This document shows positions 24,453 to 35,400 of a stretch of DNA of 64,000 nucleotides, in pieces. Numbering within the stretch: position 1 is the stretch's first letter; each line of letters begins with the position of its first letter. Below the pieces are notes generated by a model. It was not told the DNA's origin. It saw only the letters and a program-made list of their open reading frames with translations, and did no database searches. A program made the translations under genes and the position numbers. The stretch comes from Bimuria novae-zelandiae CBS 107.79 (taxonomy: Eukaryota > Ascomycota > Dothideomycetes > Pleosporales > Didymosphaeriaceae). The stretch covers positions 557,876 through 621,875 of the forward strand of contig ML976677.1 in the NCBI GenBank assembly GCA_010015655.1, given 5' to 3'.

Positions 24453-24791
24453 ATGGGAAAGAACGATACCCAGGCGAAGAACGAGTGTGCCTCAAGAGGT
24501 CGCGCAAATGGAAGATACCTTTCGATGCCTGTCTATAGTCTCTTGCTGCCAGAGCGAATCTGTGGCTGACATTGAACAGATCTGCAAACCCACCCACGCG
24601 CCCACCGTCATACCGGACTCAAAGCTGCTCCCCATAGACGGGTCGGTGCGCCACAGACAGCATGCTCACAGCACCGGCTCGCGGAAGACTTGTTCGGGTC
24701 CTCTGGTTGTGAGGCATTATCTCGCTACGCTGTGCAGCGACATGATCGGTGAAGCGAAGAAGTTGCCGTGATAACGAAATTCAATCAAAAC
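24453..24791. other. 3' flank of the RRM gene, nothing else recognised
   Basis: Normal-composition DNA between the stop codon of the RRM gene and the first TIR base of the central transposon complex. An open frame of 110 codons overlaps it but has no recognisable content. Confidence 0.5.
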
Positions 24792-24793
24792 TA

Positions 24794-25273
24794 ACGTGCA
24801 TCCAATCGTAACGGAACAACCGCCGTGGCGGAACACCAGCAGCACTGTCTACCACAACAATGCCAACAACGATCGCACCGCTTAGATACTCTTGGAATAG
24901 ATACTTGGGCTCTTTAGGTTCTTATATACGTGATATCTTAGGCGTAACTTCTCTGTCAACTTTACAATACTGCATCTTACTACTTATATTATTAACACCC
25001 CTGCCTTAGCCTGCCTTAGTGTCTGCTTAAAGTATAGTGCATCTATCTAAAAGCTCGTTATCCTGTAGAGTGCTACAGAAAGCTTATACCCCGAGAAGAA
25101 TACTACGGCTAACAAGGTAGCTGCGTTGCGGCAGTTATCTATGCTTCATCGAGCAGGACTGCCAAGCAAAGACCTATATCCTTACTGTACAGAAGAGGCC
25201 TAGCCGTAATTTAACAGCGCCAGTATTCAGCAAGCGGCAAATTTCAAACATGCCACTGCTTGGCGTAATAATT
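24794..25273 (+). repeat. MULE left TIR, outer part
   Basis: Inverted match to the right end (57457 leftwards). The outermost ~110 bases are GC-rich and nearly identical between ends; the inner part is AT-rich and more diverged. The Crypton interrupts it at 25273 within GGCGTAATAATT, and it resumes at 28043 with ATAATTTCCCATCTACC, matching the uninterrupted right copy. Confidence 0.9.
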
Positions 25274-28042
25274 ACGGGTTATATGGGGGTCGATTTGTTA
25301 CCGAGATCACGCGCGTTATTAAGCGAGAACCCCCAACCTCTGGGATAACCTCTGGTATACCAAAAGTCTTGGCACGCCCGGAGGGCCCCCTTTTTTTAAT
25401 TTTTGCACCATGCTGTGCTTGAAATAGGGGCAAAAATATAGGCGATATAGGAGCGCATGGCTTATAGCATTCACTACGAAGCGCACTTTTTCTGCTTGTT
25501 AAGTAGCTGGTACAGCTGATAGAGAGACAATTGACCCCGTTGCCGAACCAGCTCTACTTCCTCCACTGCAGTGCCTATACTCATGCCCTGTGCCTGCCGT
25601 CTCCGAACTTCATTAATGATAACCTTCCGTCGCCCATAGAACACCTGCTCGCTGTGCTTCTGACGCCAGCGAGAACCGTATAGATCCTCTAATCCTTGCA
25701 CAGACGGGCCACCTGTAAGACCTACCGTCCACTCCCTCCACAGTTGTAGGACAGTTGTCACCGCGCGCGAGAGAACGTACGACGGTGGCGGCGGCGGCTA
25801 CAGCCACAGCCGCAGCCGCAGCTGCTCCTATTCCTGTTCCTGCTCCGGCTCCAGCTGTGGCGGCTCCGGCTGTGGCTGCTCCGGCTATGGCTGCTCCTAA
25901 GAGAAGAGCGCGGCGGCAGCGGCAGGCCTTACCGTCATTACTGCTAAAGTAGGCGTGGCAGAACCGGAAGAAGCCGTTATCGTCGTACGACGCGTAGTAG
26001 GATGTAGCGTCAGGGATATACGGCCCTCAAGCAAGTCCCCTAGCCGTATCTCGATTCTGTTAAGCCGCTCTCTCGTTTCTGCACCCCAGTCGTTGACCTC
26101 TCGCGTAAGGCCCTACTGTAGGATGCTCAGACGCTCAGCAATAGCAGGAAGCGTCTTCCGAATCTGTACTTCTTCAGGCTCCTCTACGTCTAATAGCAAA
26201 AGCTCTACGTCCTTTGCGAACGCTAGGTAATCGGCTCGGGCGAAGATAGGGTCAGCCCAGATTGGGTGCGCAGGAAACTCTTGCCTCATAACTACCAAGT
26301 CTTGGAGGAGGATAATGCGGAGCTGCTGCAGTAAACGGAGAAAGCCCTAAGCCGCGAGGTCGGTGCAGTCGTCGTCGTCGTCGTCGTCGTCGGCGGCAGC
26401 GGCGGCGGCATGGCTACTCTTCTCCTCCTCCCTACCATCCGCGTACGAGTCGAACCACGCCAGCCATTCGTCGACAAAAGGCCACACAGCCTGCTCAAGT
26501 GATCGCGGAGGCAGTACCTTCGCTCGTGGCAGGTAGAAGCTGCCCTGCGTAGACGGGCTAAAGCCAGCCATGCTCCGTATAAACTTGCGCGGAAGTTAGG
26601 TAAGATAGCAGTTTATTAATAAGTCACTATTCCACCGTCCCGCGCGGCGGATCTGGCCCTTACTAACGCCCTTAAGCTTAGCATGCCTCGCCCCTTATAA
26701 TCAGCCCGCGTGCGTTTTCTTTAGCGACATAACGTTCGCTCTAGCAAATATCTTATTAATCCAACCTAGCTGCGTATCGTACGTCATCATCTTTGCTATA
26801 TGCTCCCCCTTAATTAGGTGCAGGTTGTACCATAGCTCGCGCCAACGGAAGCTAGGAGGCGGCTCGCCTGCAACGTTCCAGCGGTAGAAGAAGTAAAAAG
26901 CTATGTGTGCCATAGTGCAGAGCAGCGGATTCCAGTGCCTCATAACAGCCCCGTACTCCAGTCGCCCCATTGGGTTCGTCTTGCCATTATCCATAATCAT
27001 AATCATTAGATAGCAAGGTGTTGGGCCTTCATCCCGTAGCGAGACTGTAAAGAAATTAGGGAGTTCGGCTTGCAGGCGGGCCTCGCTCCGCAGCAGCATG
27101 TTGTGGGCGAGCAGAAAGTCGACGGCAGTGCGCAGGTACGGCTCTGTTAACTGCTTTGACTACTGCTTCTTCTGGGGGTAGCCCTCCCAACAGAACCGTA
27201 TAGCATCGATCATCTTCGCCTCTGTATAGCCGTCCTGCAGCGTCCCCGCAGCCCTATCGGTAAATTCAAGCCGGCGCCGTTTATGTTCAGCGCGCTGGCG
27301 AGCCCTTAGCAGGCCGTTTAGGCCCTCCCCGCGCGGAGTCGGGTGCGTGTTTATGCCTTTACTCTTCTAGAAGGACCACAGGTCGACGATGGCAGCTACG
27401 TACGACTTAATAGCGCTAGGCCCTAGTGTCTGCCAGACTAGCTCGCCATCCGTAGTCATACGGTTCACCTTCTTCGTGTATCGCGAGGTCCAAAGCTCTC
27501 AGTCCAGGACGCGCTCGTTCAGGAACCAGATTAGCTTGTTTTCGCACACAAGCTCACCGTCTTCAAATCCTTTCTCCGCGCAGAATTACTGCCACTCCTT
27601 CTACTTTGGATCGTACGTCTTGTTTGTATTCTTAGGCCGAGTCTCACGCGCCTGCGCGAGCGCGCGCGCGCCCTGCGCAAAGAGCTCGACATCAAGGGCC
27701 GCGCGATACTCTACAGCACTAGTAGGGGCAGCAGGGACAGGAAGGAAGGTCGTCACGGCCGTCGCGGCCATCGCGGCCGCCGTCAGGGCCACTTCCAAAG
27801 CTAAAACTTCTGTTGTGGGAGGGGAAAAGCAGAAGGGAGTTAAAGATATACTAATACAGTAGCACGTGATCGTAAGTTCCAAAGCCAAAGTTAAGGGGGC
27901 TAGTGGATAACTGGGTAATAATCGCGACCGGGGGACCTTTAAATAACTATGGGTTCTTTAGGGGGTAGTCGGGCCGTAGAACTAGCGTTCTTGGTAAGGG
28001 GTTGCGAGAGCTAAGCCTCTCGCGAGTTCTCGCGCATCGTTT
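25274..28042 (-). mobile_element. Crypton (tyrosine-recombinase DNA transposon)
   Basis: 2769 bases inserted in the MULE left TIR, defined by comparison with the uninterrupted right TIR. The 6-base word ATAATT occurs at both edges (25268-25273 and 28043-28048), and there are no terminal inverted repeats, as expected for Cryptons. The single long minus-strand frame encodes the recombinase. Base composition is close to that of host genes and only lightly RIP-affected, so it looks like one of the younger insertions here. Confidence 0.9.
25474..27771 (-). pseudogene. Crypton recombinase (NDC10-like and GCR1_C-like domains), nonsense-interrupted
   Basis: One frame of 766 codons from the ATG at 27771 to the stop at 25474, interrupted by about 14 stop codons but with no frameshift. 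Nearly all interruptions are TAG/TAA where Gln is plausible, plus one TGA where Arg fits (LD-stop-ELWTSRYTKK). In order: an N-terminal region (TKKVNRMTTDGE, LGPSAIKSYVAAIVDLW); an NDC10_II-like catalytic region (MIMDNGKTNPMGRLEYG, RHWNPLLCTMAHIAFYFFYRW, LKKTHAG, IRRAGRWNSD, INCYLT with the presumed catalytic Tyr); an acidic/Ala low-complexity run near 26400; a Pro/Gln/Glu linker near 25800-25900; and a C-terminal GCR1_C-type DNA-binding domain (LQLWREWTVGLTGGPSVQGL, YGSRWR, FYGRRKVIINEV). Upstream in-frame codons allow an earlier start. It is inactive as it stands, but its frame is remarkably intact. Confidence 0.9.
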
Positions 28043-28225
28043 ATAATTTCCCATCTACCACTGTTTCAGATACACTACCACACACGTGACGTTGGCTCGT
28101 AAAATATCCCACATGCCACTGTTTCTATCCTATATGCCACAGTCCCTATCCTAAATGCTACTATTCTGTTAGTAGGCTTTGCACCTCCCCTAGTTGCTTT
28201 TAGACAGTAGACAAAAGCAGTTTTG
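28043..28225 (+). repeat. MULE left TIR, inner part
   Basis: Continues the left TIR after the Crypton. It matches the inverted 56830-57040 segment, including TGTTTCAGATACACTACC and CACGTGACGT. Similarity fades near 28225-28240. Confidence 0.88.
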
Positions 28226-28619
28226 CACAAAAAGGGAGTCCGTATTATAATATTATAGTTATATAGTGTTAGGTAGTAGGACTTCTTATTATTTACGTTA
28301 GATTTAGCTATCTGCTAAAACTAGAATAGCTTATTACGCGTTTAACGCGATAAATAAGTTAACGCGTTTTAATACAAGACTAATATAAAAAATAATAGTC
28401 TACTATAATAGTATCCTCCTAAAATTTACCCAGTACTTTATTTATTAGACAGATATTCGCGTTAATTAATAAAGCAAAAGAGTTAGTACTTTACGTTATA
28501 ATAACTTAGAGGCTTTTATTTAAAGTAGCCTTTAGTAATTAAACAAGATTCCACGCTATTTACTACTTAAGTAAGGAAACTAGATATAAATTCTTTCTTT
28601 AAATTACTTATATAAATTA

Positions 28620-29788
28620 ATTTAATTAATTTAAGCTTTAAAAATTAGTCCCTTATACTTGCGATCTTAGCTTCTTTTAGGATTAAAAAGTATTAAGATC
28701 TGCAAAGCTTATTACCTACTAATAGGGAGATATAGTTAAGAGCAACTTTTAAACAAGACTATACTAAATTTAGACTACTAAAAGACTTTAGCACTTAAAT
28801 TAAATATTATACCTATAAGTATAGTACGTAAAGAAAGAGATCTAAAAAAGTGCTTTTATAAATAAGATAAAGTCCTTCTAGCTTATCCTTTCGTTCCTTT
28901 AGGCAATTACGGATAACGGGCTTAATATAGATATAGATCTAGAGGACGAAGGAAACTATACTACTTTAAAGGTAAATACTACTATCTTAATAAATAATAA
29001 TAGATCCTTTAACTAGTACTATGTAGCACTAAAGGCTTGTATTTATACATTTTAGCACTCCTAACAGTTTATTTATATTAATAGTACCTATATAAAGTTA
29101 AATAAGAGCCTAGTTTTTCTTATTTTTATAATACTTAACGCCAATAAAGAAATCCTACTATTAATATAAGGATTTACTAGAAACGAGTCTAAAGAATTAT
29201 ATCTTAGCTTTCTATATAACTTTAGAGAATACTTTCTAGGCAACCTTAATACTACTAAGAAAAAACGTAATAATTTTAAGTATCTTATAATTATTAGTAA
29301 TTAAGTAAAAGGTCTAGTTCTAGCTATTAAAGAGGATTTCGTAAAGGCTTTTTATTATTACTATACCTAATATCTTACAGAGAATGTTAGAAACAAATTT
29401 AGAAAAAAGGTTAAGAAGATATTTAAAGCTACTCATCTAGTTATGTTATAAGTTAAATTTAAAGCCTTTTTACATTAAATTAAGTCGCTTTCTGTTCCTG
29501 CGCGTTACTATCTAGATTAGATTAATATAAAGTACTATGCAATATTATATACACTACTAGTTAATTTCTTATAGTTTAGTTAAATATATTCTAATATTTC
29601 TGAGTTGATAAATAGCGCATAGATTGTAAGTGGACCTGTTAAAAAGCCTAGTATTCTATTTAGACTAAGACTAAGCTATAAGAGGCTCGCAACTTACTAA
29701 TTCTTTATTTACTCTATTATATATAGATATATACAATATTAAAATTCTACGAAAGACGTTATAACCCCTAGAAAGATAAGAAGTATAC
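28620..29788 (+). pseudogene. MULE transposase, N-terminal and catalytic part
   Basis: A single plus frame is readable if TAA/TAG are taken as mutated Gln codons. It includes YVALKACIYTF, FIYINSTYIKLNKSLVF (catalytic YIDGTY-type Asp now Asn), ILNANKEILLL, GFTRNESKELYLSFLYNF, YLIIISN then KGLVLAIKE (second Asp also Asn), and YLTENVRNKFRKKVKKIF. These are the ordered blocks of MULE transposases. The piece ends at 29788, where a solo LTR has inserted, and the frame continues at 39920 after removal of two insertions with a one-base shift. The upstream limit is uncertain. Confidence 0.85.
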
Positions 29789-30171
29789 CGTTACGATCCA
29801 GAAGTCGAAGGTGGGACGACGGGCCTTATGACGACAACCAGGCCCCACCTCGGGCTTACGTAACGTCCCAGACCGTCTCAGACACCAAGACCATGGGGCT
29901 AGGATATGGGATACTATGGGACTCTATAGGACAAGGAGAGTATATATACAGGACGATTTCCTTTATACGCTCCTTGTAGTCAACTTATATATCTTCTGTG
30001 CGAATACGTTCTCCTGTACAGATTAATAGTTATCTTATTTATTATAAGATTAGATTATATAGCCACGCGCTAAGTGTCGCATTCACTTATACTACTAAAT
30101 AATCTATAAAGTGCTAGTTTAGCCTTACTGCCCTAACCTGGACCGGACTAAGGTATGAGCACCTTATAACA
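29789..30171 (+). repeat. Solo LTR related to gypsy element 2
   Basis: 383 bases beginning CGTTACGATCCAGAAGTCG and ending CACCTTATAACA, flanked on both sides by TATAC (29784-29788, 30172-30176). It resembles the LTRs at 30191-30637 and 39464-39914 but is shorter. It has its own target duplication and no attached internal region, so it is a solo LTR left by recombination. The first base pair is CG, not TG. Confidence 0.88.
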
Positions 30172-30190
30172 TATACTAACTTTACTATAG

Positions 30191-30637
30191 TGTTACGATC
30201 CAGAAGTCGACGGTGGGACGACGGGCCTTATGACGGCACTCGGGCCCCACCTCGAGCTTACGTAACGTCCTAGGCTGTTCCAGACGCCAAGACTATAGGA
30301 CAATGTGGGACCACGTGACCCCGATCACGTGACGTCCCAGGAAATCCCATAGGATCCCACGGCGCCAGGATATAGGACATCGTGGGATTCTATAGGACAA
30401 GGAGGATATATATACAGGATAGTTTCCTTATTATACTCCTTATAGTTAACTTATATATCTTCTGTACGAATACGCTCTCCTATATAAACTAATAGTTATT
30501 TTACTTTATTATAAAATTAAATTATCTAGCCCCGCGCTAAGTGTCGTATTAATTTATATTATTAAATAATTTATAAAGTACTATAATGCCTTACTACTTT
30601 AACTTAAATTAAAATAAGGTGTAAGAGCCTTATAATA
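30191..30637 (+). repeat. 5' LTR of gypsy element 2
   Basis: 447 bases beginning TGTTACGATCCAGAAGTCGA; its end is CTTATAATA where the partner has CTCATAACA. It contains ATCACGTGACGTCCCAGG and AGGATATATATACAGGA, the latter possibly a TATA region. Confidence 0.9.
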
Positions 30638-30959
30638 CTTTAACTACCTTATAGTGTAATAGTAGAACCTAGTTCGATAGCTATAGTTCTAGCACCTAAG
30701 AAAACGATACTATAAAAAGTAATTATTAAATAAAAGGCTTAAATAACTTAGCTTTAAGAAATTATTAACCGCATAAGCAAGAAAATAAGTAAATAAAAGG
30801 ATATAAAGTATTAACTAAAAGTCCTAAAACCTAAACCTTATACTAGAAAGGGTTACCTAGGAATATTCCTAATATAGATAAAACTATTTATCTACTATAA
30901 CCTAGGAAAGTTTAATATAGAATAAGATAAGATCCTAGGTACGTATATAAATATATAAG

Positions 30960-32471
30960 ATAAGGTAACTATATAGGCTCGACTAATAGTAAATAACTTT
31001 CTTAAAAATAGTAAGCTAGAGAATTATAATTTAGATACTACTAAAGATACTTTAAAGGACTAGGAGTCCTTTTATAAGGCTATAAAAAAATATTTAGTAT
31101 AATTAATAAAAATTATTAAGCTCTAATACGCCTCTAACGTTTACGCTAGGAAAAATTAGTAGTACTTTATATTTTAGAGTTTAAATAAATAGTAGTAGAA
31201 CTTAATAAATAGGGAGAGGCCCCACTAATAATCGCCTACTATAATAGACTAAAGGAATTAGTTAAAGATAAACTAGTCTACTAAGAAAAAGCAGATAACC
31301 TAGAAAAACTTATTAATAATGCTATTAAAGTAGACAATCGCTTGTACGAGCGGAAACTGGAAAAACAACATGGCACTCGACTACTCTCCAGGAGGGAAAA
31401 CAACGCCAAACCCGCCAGAAGAGACCGAGACAGAGACGTCATCATGACCGATGAAGCCCGATGGTACAAAAAAAGAAACGGCAAAGGAAAGCAGCTATAT
31501 AAACCTAAGAAGGGCTACTAGGGCCAAAGCAGCATCTCGCAAGAAGAGCGAGAACGGAGGTTTAAGGATAAGGCCTGCCTCTAATGTGGCAAACAAGGCC
31601 ATTTCGCCAAGGACTGCGAAGGTTAGGAGACTAAGGTCAACACGACCAACCTCCTATAAGTGGCCATGGCCACCCTCACGCCAGCAGAGGCGGAGGAAAT
31701 AGATCTCACACAAGAGATCCTAGAACTAATAAAAGAATAGGGAGAGGAACGAAAAACCCTCTATAAATACTAGATCTTCTAATAACTAGCAGATAACACC
31801 TGCTAGATATGTAATAGCACGCTACATTACTTGTCTTAATATAAGGCGAAAGTGATTATCTAAGGACCACATGCGTGGGATGCCTACTGGCTTGCCAAAA
31901 AACTACAAGGACCACCGAAGCAGTATCTACGTCAGGTCACGATACAGGAGCAATATACACACGCTAAGTGGTAGTAATGCACGCGTAAAGGGTGCTAATA
32001 GCACTTTAAGGCTAGAGTTAAGGCCTCTTATTTTCTAGGAAGTTTAAAATACTATAGACTTAAAAAAGACTAGTATAACGTGCCTAATAACTACTATAAA
32101 TACTTTTTAGCCTATTAGGCTAAGTATTATAAATAGAATAGCTAGCACTAATATTTTAATATTACCTATAAGTTATATAGATAATAAAAGTTTAAGACAG
32201 GCTAGTTCCCTTAGGGCCTAGATTCCTAGGATACTAGTATAACTATAGAAAGTACGTAGCTAGAGAAAGATATAAACTACCTAATAATTAAATAAAACTA
32301 ATTTAACCTATAGTGCTTCGCGTACATAAGCCTATAGGAAGAAGTAGCTTCCTTAGATAGCTACTTAAGATATAGTATATTAGCCTAGAATAAATGCCTT
32401 ACTCCGAATTGCCCGCAGCACGGGAATTAGGGAGTATATAAATTTAATAAAATCTAGAAGACCTATACACT
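30960..32471 (+). pseudogene. gag of gypsy element 2 with a long post-knuckle extension
   Basis: From about 31321 one plus frame reads as gag with Arg/Lys-rich RRENNAKPARRDRDRD and a zinc knuckle of CX2CX4HX4C type near 31585-31625 (CLxCGKQGHFAKDC). The same frame continues after it, with only TAA/TAG interruptions, for roughly 275 codons up to the copia 3 insertion. Within that extension are further Cys pairs: NTCxICNSTLHYL, then CTRKGC followed by HFKARV. After copia 3 the frame resumes and reaches a protease-like VFINLGIDAYLIT near 37950. The extension is longer than I expect between nucleocapsid and protease. Confidence 0.75.
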
Positions 32472-35400
32472 TGTTAGATGTCACGTCTTAATGGATGTCC
32501 TGATGATTCGGGGGGTTGAATTAATGTATTGGGTTGTTCTTTTTGTCTACGGGGTTCCCTCGGCAGGTTCTGTGTGTTCTTGGTTAATCCCCGGCCTTTT
32601 TCGGGCTACCCCTGATCCTCCGAACTTAATATGCTTTTTATCTGACACACCCCCTCAGCTTGGAGCCGTTCGAGCCATGGCCAAGGTTATCAGACGAGGG
32701 TGAGGTTATTAAGCTGGTCTTAAATCTCCTCTAAAGGTGCTTTATTAGCTACCTTTCAATCCCTTACCTCTACCAGTCCTAGTTGCTTTAGGAAGTTCTG
32801 CCACTAATTTACTAGGAGTGCTTTAGTTAAGCCGTCTGTAATTATCTTTACGGATTTAGTGTATTCCACCTTTATCCTTCCCCTGGTTACTTCCTGTCGG
32901 AGCTAGTAATTATGTATATTAACGTGTCGAAGCTTCGTATGCAGCTTCAAGATCTCCTGTGTTACTAGCCAAATAGTTTGCTAGTTGTTACATTAGATTA
33001 TAATAGTAGGGCTAGGTAGCTTAACTTTTAGTTCCTCTATTAATCTCGATGTAAAGATAGCTTCCTTTGCAACTTGCGCCAGAGCAAGGAGCTTAGCTTC
33101 TATAGTTAACGTAGTAATAGTGTCTTGTTTGCTTGCACGCCATGTAATAAGGCTATTAAATAGCTTAATAGCGTAGTCTTGCGAGCTCTTACGGTCTAGA
33201 GTGTTGTCCGCAAATAAGGCATTACTTGCTACCTATAAGGATTTACCTCCTCTAAGTTAAAGTGTCTTCTACTTTGTTTCGTTGAGGTACAGCAGGGCTT
33301 GGTTAGCCGCATAATAATGTTCTAGACTAGGATTTAACAAGAATCTCGCCAGCCTTAAGGTTGCAAATGCAATATCTAGTCGGGTACTAATAGCTGTATA
33401 TAGGAGTGATCTAATCTTACGTTAGTATTTATTAATCTCTGTGAGCGAAGCCAGCCCTTCTCTCGGCTTAAGCTCCCCTATGCCTATTAGGGTGTCATGT
33501 CGGATTGTTTGGTCATTAACCAGCCGGCTGATTTTGTTATAGTATGCGGCCTGGGAGAGTTAAATAAGTCAGTTCTACTAATCTCTAATTACTTTAATTC
33601 CTAGGAACTATAGTAGGTCTTCTCTGCCTGTTATTAAGTATTTCTTCCTAAGTTATTCTACGACTTACTAAGCTTAGCTGGCTTTGTCTCGGTGGTGCGC
33701 AATAATAATGTCGTCTACGTAGAAGAAGATAATAATACTATCCTTAATTATGCAGCATGGCTTATAGGGCATGGTCTAGAAACCAAACTTAATAAGCGTA
33801 GCTATAAACTCTTTCTGCTAAAGAAGTAGTAAGATTCGCAGTCCGTAGAGTGCCTTCTAGACTTTAAGGACAGTACCAGGTTTTTAATATCCAGGCGGCA
33901 TGCGCATGTAGACTTCTTAATCTAGTAATACGTGTATAAACGCGTTAGTAACGTTATATTATATAAGTTCAAGGTTATATTTAGCAGCAATTGCTATAAG
34001 TAAGCGAAAGGATCTTCCAGCCAATATTACTGCGTAGGTGTCCTAGGAGGTTATATTACGTTATTAGTCTTCTCTAACTACCAGTCGCGATTTGCACTTA
34101 ATAAACTAGTAATATTTATTAAACTTATACATATACACCTACATATAGTCTAGGATTTATTAGCCTATTGCCTTTACTGTCTTGTACGGTACTTCTATCT
34201 AGGATTAGGTGATTCTATAACTATCTAAATGCGATTGCTGCGCTTCCCGGAATAATTCTCCCATTAGATATTAGTCAAGGTCCGTTTTACAAGTAGGTGG
34301 CGGAGGTAACTATAATTAGTAAATCTTAACGCCCTTCGCTAGTAGTCTTTTTATCTAGGCTTTGTTAATCGTGTTCCTGTTATGTTTTCTGACCCTTCCT
34401 GCTTTCGTTCCTGCCATGAAAGCTGCTGCCCAGGGGACTGTCTTAGATAAAGTAATCTCGGGTAGGTTTGTATTTTCCCTTATTATTAGCTATGCTAGCA
34501 GAGCTGCAGGTAGTAAAATTAAAGGTAGTATTAGGTAGTAATCTCTAATCTTCCTTCCTCGATAGTAGCCCGGTGGGTCTACTTCGTCCTCTGTAGGTAA
34601 TTCGTTTTCTGCGACATCGTCTTCGTAGAATGATTTAGTTTCTAGTTAGTACACCAGTGGTAGTAGCTTAATTATCTTAATATATGTAGCTATCTCGGCC
34701 AGCGTATTATGCATAACGTTATCTATTAGATCCTCTATCTTCCTGTCAAAGATTATATTTTCATTGAATACGACGTCTCGCGTGCTAATGACCTTGGCCA
34801 GCGTTAGTATCTATATTCGGTAAATATTTAATGACCGGTATCTAATAAGGTATCCAATCCATGCTTTAGGGTCGAGTTATTGTAGTCTTAATTTTCTACG
34901 ATAGGTATCGTTTATTATAGCGAATGCTTTGCATCCGTACGCCTTCAGGTGGGCTAAGTTTAGTTTCTTAATAGACGTAACAATCCTATTAGCTAGTAAT
35001 ACTCGTGTGAAGAATATCTTATATAGTGTTTTTTAGTTATTCGTGTAGTTTGGCGTTTAATTATATAGATATACTCTAGCTCTTATAATTTTAGGCTAGA
35101 GTTCCTATAGAAGGTTTGCGTCCAGACGCATTGCGCAAAATTTTTCTTTATTCACGCCCCCTAAGCGTTTAGCGCCGCCGTTTTAAGCTTGCGTGTCTGG
35201 TGCTAAAGGCTTAATAATTATGCCTAGGCTTTTTAGCTACTGCTTGACTTCGGGTTTAACTATGGTAATCTCATTGTCCGTTTTAATAACTTTTAGAGTG
35301 ATGTCATATTAGTTCTTAAGAAATCCGAAGAAGATTATTAATATCTTAATAATTAACCTTGCCGTTTAGTTATCCGTGAAGTAGAAGTCTTATTAAAGAC

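Noticed and set aside
24241..24771. 118-codon minus and 110-codon plus frames after the RRM gene
   Set aside because: Overlap the acidic tail coding sequence or its 3' flank and show no recognisable content.
31451..31702. 83-codon plus frame with basic residues
   Set aside because: Off-frame shadow of the gag frame, which carries the zinc knuckle in the neighbouring frame.
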